Shown: positions 19,182 to 22,935 of the stretch, one piece after another
Position numbering within the stretch: position 1 is the first letter of the stretch
How the letters are laid out: each line of letters opens with the position of its first letter
Assembly (NCBI GenBank): GCA_945898105.1
Contig: CAMDHL010000005.1
Location: forward strand, 1 to 22,935
Length of the DNA: 22,935 bases
Direction: 5' to 3'
Origin: Comamonas sp. lk
GTDB taxonomy: Bacteria > Pseudomonadota > Gammaproteobacteria > Burkholderiales > Burkholderiaceae_C
Translations under genes and position numbers: made by a program
The notes under the pieces: generated by a model
Database searches by the model: none
What the model saw: only the letters and a program-made list of their open reading frames with translations
What the model was told of the DNA's origin: nothing

Positions 19182-20563
19182 ACACCTCCAATTACCAAGA
19201 ACGGCGCGCCCGCGTAGCGGCACAAATCGGCGCGCAAGGGATTGCATTGCTGCCCACGGCCCCGGAGCAGCCGCGCAACCGCGATGCCGATTTCCCCTAC
19301 CGCTATGACAGTTACTTTCACTATCTGTGCGGCTTTGCTGAGCCGGGCGCATGGCTGGCGATCACGGGCGCAGGCAAGACTATTTTGTTTTGTCAGCCCA
19401 AAGATATGGAGCGCGAAATTTGGGATGGCTACCGCTTGGGGCCACAGGCAGCCCCGGCGGCGCTGGGGGTCGATGAGGCCTACTCCGTCACCGAGATGGA
19501 CGCCCGCATTCCCTCCTTGTTAGACGGATGCGACGCGCTTTGGTACCCGTTTGCAACCCATGCGGGGCTGGATGCGCGCATGCAGCAATGGCTGCAGCCG
19601 CTGCGCGATCGGGTGCGCTTTGGTACTTTGTGTCCGGGTACGCAGCGCGACTTGTGCGCCGTGCTCGATGAGATGCGCTTGATCAAAGATGCGCACGAGC
19701 AGGGCATCATGCGCCGGGCCGGCCAGATCAGCGCAGGCGCGCACATCCGCGCTATGCAGACCAGCGCCCGCATGTTGCGCGCCGGCCAAGACGTACGTGA
19801 ATACCATTTGGAAGCCGAATTGCTGCATGAGTTTCGCTTGCATGGTGCGCAATCACCCGCCTATACCTCTATCGTGGCAGCCGGAGCCAATGCCTGCGTC
19901 TTGCATTACCGGGCCGATACGGCGCCGGTGCGGGCTGGCGAACTGGTGCTTATCGATGCGGGCTGCGAACTCGATGGGTATGCCTCGGACATCACGCGCA
20001 CTTTTCCTGCTGATGGTCGCTTCAGCGGACCGCAACGTACGCTTTACGAGCTGGTGCTGGCCGCACAGCAGGCCGCGGTTGACGCCACCCGTGCCGGCGC
20101 GCGGTTTACCGACCCCCATGACGCCAGCGTCGCGGTACTCTCGCAAGGCATGCTGGACGTGGGATTGCTCGATAAAGATAAAGTGGGAATGGTGCAAGAC
20201 GTGATCGAGAAGCGTGCTTACTTTCAGTTCTATATGCACCGCACCGGTCATTGGCTGGGGCGCGATGTTCACGACTGCGGCAGCTACACCGAGCCATCTG
20301 AAATCGGTCAGAGCAGCACCCGCGTGGACGCATTAAGTGGACAGACCGTGGTGAATCGGCCTGCGCGGATTTTGCAGCCGGGCATGGTGCTCACCATCGA
20401 GCCGGGTATTTACGTGCGCCCCGCACCGGGTGTGCCCGAAAAATTCCACCACATCGGCATCCGCATTGAGGACGATGCCATCGTCACAGCACAAGCGTGC
20501 GAGTTGATCAGCCGCGGCGTTCCGGTTGCTCCTGACGACATTGAAGCCTTGATGCGGGCGTAG
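19178..20563 (+). CDS. pepP: Xaa-Pro aminopeptidase (aminopeptidase P)
   Basis: Dinuclear-metal (usually Mn2+) peptidase removing an N-terminal residue before proline, in the cytoplasm. It has 461 residues (E. coli PepP 441). The AMP_N domain (about 1-150) has the FPYRYDSYFHYLCGF segment. The pita-bread catalytic domain carries ligands D260 (LIDAGCE), D271 (SDITRTFP), H358 (TGHWLGRDVHD), E408 (TIEPGIYV) and E431 (GIRIEDD). All are present, so it should be active. The frame is open upstream to 18995, but the family N-terminus and the ATGA overlap with the murU stop fix the start at 19178. In relatives pepP is often followed by a UbiH-type hydroxylase; here a TonB-dependent receptor follows within about 12 bp. 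Confidence 0.95.
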   Translation: MNTSNYQERRARVAAQIGAQGIALLPTAPEQPRNRDADFPYRYDSYFHYLCGFAEPGAWLAITGAGKTILFCQPKDMEREIWDGYRLGPQAAPAALGVDEAYSVTEMDARIPSLLDGCDALWYPFATHAGLDARMQQWLQPLRDRVRFGTLCPGTQRDLCAVLDEMRLIKDAHEQGIMRRAGQISAGAHIRAMQTSARMLRAGQDVREYHLEAELLHEFRLHGAQSPAYTSIVAAGANACVLHYRADTAPVRAGELVLIDAGCELDGYASDITRTFPADGRFSGPQRTLYELVLAAQQAAVDATRAGARFTDPHDASVAVLSQGMLDVGLLDKDKVGMVQDVIEKRAYFQFYMHRTGHWLGRDVHDCGSYTEPSEIGQSSTRVDALSGQTVVNRPARILQPGMVLTIEPGIYVRPAPGVPEKFHHIGIRIEDDAIVTAQACELISRGVPVAPDDIEALMRA

Positions 20564-20575
20564 ACGGTGAAGCCC

Positions 20576-22855
20576 ATGGCGCTGCGCTTTTGGCCACTTG
20601 CGGCGTGTTTGCTGGCCACCAGGCTGTGCGCACAAGATGCGCCGCCCGCACCAAGCCCAACGCAAATTGATGCGACTCCCACTGCGGCAGCGGCTGAGCC
20701 CGCGCCTGCCAGCACTGTTGCGGTGGATACGGTCCTCAAGCCGGTGGAAATTCGAGCAAACCGGGAGTCCGAAACGCGGCGCTTATCTACCGCCGCTAAG
20801 ACGGTGGTGGGCCGTGAAGAAATCGAGCGCTATGGCGATAGCTCCATGGGCGAGTTGCTAAAGCGCCTACCCGGCATTGTCAGCAGCGGGCGCCCCGGCC
20901 GTGGCGGGCCGCCTGCCATGCGCGGCATGGGTAATGGTTATACGCAAATCATGATCGATGGAGAGCGGGCCCCACGCGGGTTTTCGCTGGAAGACCTTTT
21001 GCCTGAGCAAGTCGAGCGCATTGAAATTATGCGTGCGCCCACCGCAGAAACCGGTGCGCGTGCCATTGCTGGAACGATCAACATCGTCACGCGCGGCGGC
21101 TACGTCAAATACCTGAACAACTTGAACCTTGGCGCCAGTGCGGAGAATGGCCACTTCAGCCCTGGTGGCTCGTGGTCGCGCAGCGACACCATAGATGGCA
21201 TGGCCTATAGCCTGACCTTGTCTGCGGTGCATACCGAGCGCGCTAATGATGAATCCAAAACCACATTGACAGAAAGCCTAGCCCAAGCCAACACGCCAAC
21301 GATCTTGCAAACCTCGCAGGAAGCCGTTCACGCCAAAAACCAGCGTGACATGCTGCACGCCAACGGGCGATTGCAATGGGGTGGAACGGGCAGCGAAAGT
21401 CTGGTGCTTATGCCCATGCTAATCATGACTCACAACCAAGGTCAGTCCTCCAGTACGCTAAGTCAGAGCGGTGGGGTGTTGCCTTATGCGCTGAGCGAAA
21501 CGGGCAGTGACAGCCGCTTTAGCCTGGCGCGGCTTGGGGCGAATTGGAGCCGCCGCGTCGATGAGGGCGCGCGCCTTGTGGTCAACAGCAGTCTGGCGCG
21601 AAGCAACTGGAACAATGCTGTGGCCACACTGCAAAGTGGTGGCGCCAACGGCACCATTCCTTTATCGCAGGACGCCGTTCAAACAGACACCACCTGGAAT
21701 AGCAGCGTCAAATACTCATTTGTGATCGTCGACAAGCACAGCTTGGTCAGCGGCGTAGAACTTGAACTCAACCAACGCGACCAAAGTGCAAGCGCATTGC
21801 AAAACGGGCAAAACCTGCTCAGTGATTTTGATAGCAATCTGAGCGCCAAGAGCCAACGCATGGCGCTTTATACGCAGGACGAATGGGACATCAACCCCCA
21901 CTGGTCCGCGCATGCCGGCTTGCGCTGGGAAGGCATCGGTACCAGCGGCTCTACCGGCCTGGATGGTGCAAGGGTAAGCAACCGCAGTGATGTGCTAACG
22001 CCTTTGTTGCACGCGGTATGGCGGCCGGACCTGGCATCCAAAGACCAGGTGCGTATGAGTCTCACGCGTAGCTATCGCTCACCGGACTTGGGTCGTTTAA
22101 TTGCAAGGCCAACGATCAACCCTTTCTTCCCCGATCGAGGTGCAAACAACGCCTTGCATCCAGACAGCGCAGGCAACCCGGATTTACAACCCGAATTGGC
22201 CTTGGGCTTGGACGCCGCCTACGAACACTACCTGTCTGGCGGCGGCCTGCTGAGTGCCAATGTGTTTGTGCGCCAGATCGACAACTTGATGCGCGCGCAA
22301 ACTGCACTCGAAACCGTTCCATGGGCCGACGTTCAGCGCTGGGTTGCGCGCACGCAAAACATCGGTAGCGCGATAACGAGCGGCCTGGAATTGGAAGCCA
22401 AATTCCGCCTGCGTGAAATCTTCCCGCAAGCACCTGCACTGGACATGCGCGCCAATATGAGCCTGCTGCAGTCGCGCATCACATCGCTCAACGGCCCGAA
22501 TAACCGGCTGGAGCAGCAACCCGACGGTACTTTGAATTTGGGCGCCGACTACCGCTTGAGCGGCTTGCCGCTGCGACTGAGCGGTAATGTCAACTGGACG
22601 CCCGGTTACACCACGCGTTTGTCCGATGCGCAGGAAGTATGGCAAGGGGATAAATGGGTGCTCGATGCCTCCGCGCTTTGGATATGGAGCCCGCGCGCGC
22701 AGCTTAGGGTTTCGGGCAGCAATGTGCTGGCGCGCGATTACCTGAGCGGCGGCATGCTCCTGTCCAGCAGGGGCGCTATGCCCACGCGGGATACGACGCA
22801 AAGCGCAGCGCCGTCTTATTTCAACCTTCAGGCCAAACTCGAGCTCAAGCTCTAA
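20576..22855 (+). CDS. TonB-dependent outer-membrane receptor
   Basis: An outer-membrane beta-barrel importer powered by TonB-ExbBD, 759 residues. The signal peptide is about 1-19 (cleavage after LCA). A proline/alanine-rich spacer (about 22-46) leads to a possible TonB box around VLKPVEIRA (53-61). The plug domain (about 67-175) has EIERYGDSSMGELLKRLPGI, the VERIEIMRAP segment and GTINIVTR, typical of siderophore-type receptors. The remainder is a 22-strand-type barrel by length, ending in YFNLQAKLELKL, so the last residue is Leu rather than the usual Phe. The ATG at 20576 has GGTGA five bases upstream; GTG at 20567 is the alternative. No siderophore, Fur-box, TonB or regulator gene is seen nearby, so the substrate is unknown. 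It probably shares a transcript with pepP. Confidence 0.93.
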   Translation: MALRFWPLAACLLATRLCAQDAPPAPSPTQIDATPTAAAAEPAPASTVAVDTVLKPVEIRANRESETRRLSTAAKTVVGREEIERYGDSSMGELLKRLPGIVSSGRPGRGGPPAMRGMGNGYTQIMIDGERAPRGFSLEDLLPEQVERIEIMRAPTAETGARAIAGTINIVTRGGYVKYLNNLNLGASAENGHFSPGGSWSRSDTIDGMAYSLTLSAVHTERANDESKTTLTESLAQANTPTILQTSQEAVHAKNQRDMLHANGRLQWGGTGSESLVLMPMLIMTHNQGQSSSTLSQSGGVLPYALSETGSDSRFSLARLGANWSRRVDEGARLVVNSSLARSNWNNAVATLQSGGANGTIPLSQDAVQTDTTWNSSVKYSFVIVDKHSLVSGVELELNQRDQSASALQNGQNLLSDFDSNLSAKSQRMALYTQDEWDINPHWSAHAGLRWEGIGTSGSTGLDGARVSNRSDVLTPLLHAVWRPDLASKDQVRMSLTRSYRSPDLGRLIARPTINPFFPDRGANNALHPDSAGNPDLQPELALGLDAAYEHYLSGGGLLSANVFVRQIDNLMRAQTALETVPWADVQRWVARTQNIGSAITSGLELEAKFRLREIFPQAPALDMRANMSLLQSRITSLNGPNNRLEQQPDGTLNLGADYRLSGLPLRLSGNVNWTPGYTTRLSDAQEVWQGDKWVLDASALWIWSPRAQLRVSGSNVLARDYLSGGMLLSSRGAMPTRDTTQSAAPSYFNLQAKLELKL

Positions 22856-22935
22856 GACAGAGCGGTTGCCGGGCCCGAGGGCGGGCTGCGCAGCGATTGG
22901 GTAGTTGGGTGGTTCGGTGGTAAAGCCCCGATAGC
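22856..22935. other. Short 3' edge after the TonB-dependent receptor
   Basis: The last 80 bp hold no gene start or convincing terminator. A GC-rich patch containing GGGCCC lies shortly after the receptor stop but has no T-run. The transcript may continue beyond the window. Confidence 0.4.

Noticed and set aside
22184..22801. Antisense open frame of about 205 codons inside the TonB-dependent receptor
   Set aside because: It is opposite a continuous receptor barrel-coding frame, with no start signals or domain signature.

Overview
This is a stretch of chromosome from a GC-rich betaproteobacterium. It is most likely from Burkholderiales, close to Comamonadaceae. The grounds are protein character and gene order: recA-recX, a topoisomerase III with a C-terminal SWIB domain facing a SET-domain gene, a murU-pepP pair, and a TctD/TctE-like two-component pair. 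That placement comes from family knowledge, not from a search. I see no tRNA, rRNA, CRISPR array, insertion sequence, phage gene or attachment site. Sixteen protein genes fill the window, and no gene-free stretch exceeds about 235 bp.

Layout. (1) 118-1767, minus strand: recA then recX, with a long GC-rich hairpin between them and a near-consensus LexA box upstream of recA. (2) 1914-5207, plus strand, divergent from recA: a MarR-family regulator, an OmpR-family response regulator, its overlapping TctE-like sensor kinase, and a YqhA/UPF0114 membrane protein. (3) 5293-9961, minus strand: topoisomerase III (topB) with a histone-H1-like linker and SWIB tail, then a cation diffusion facilitator and a small acyltransferase. 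(4) 10056-11363, plus strand: a SET-domain protein (divergent from topB) followed by a biotin-protein ligase without its DNA-binding domain, ending at a hairpin shared with the convergent gap gene. (5) 11414-17011, minus strand: a 7TMR-DISM sensor kinase and a receiver-only response regulator, then transketolase and glyceraldehyde-3-phosphate dehydrogenase. (6) 17246-22855, plus strand: an Old Yellow Enzyme, a MurU-like nucleotidyltransferase, aminopeptidase P and a TonB-dependent receptor, packed with overlaps or about 12 bp gaps, so probably one transcript.

How the genes work together. recA and recX form the SOS recombinase and its modulator. tkt and gap serve the pentose phosphate pathway and glycolysis (or a Calvin cycle, but no Calvin-specific gene is present). 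The two sensor/regulator pairs are separate signalling units with unknown inputs. The most unusual region is topB-SWIB facing a SET gene: two domains best known from eukaryotic chromatin, next to a lysine-rich H1-like tail. I see no clear defence island or wholly new system. The findings are modest, testable oddities in an otherwise ordinary housekeeping region.
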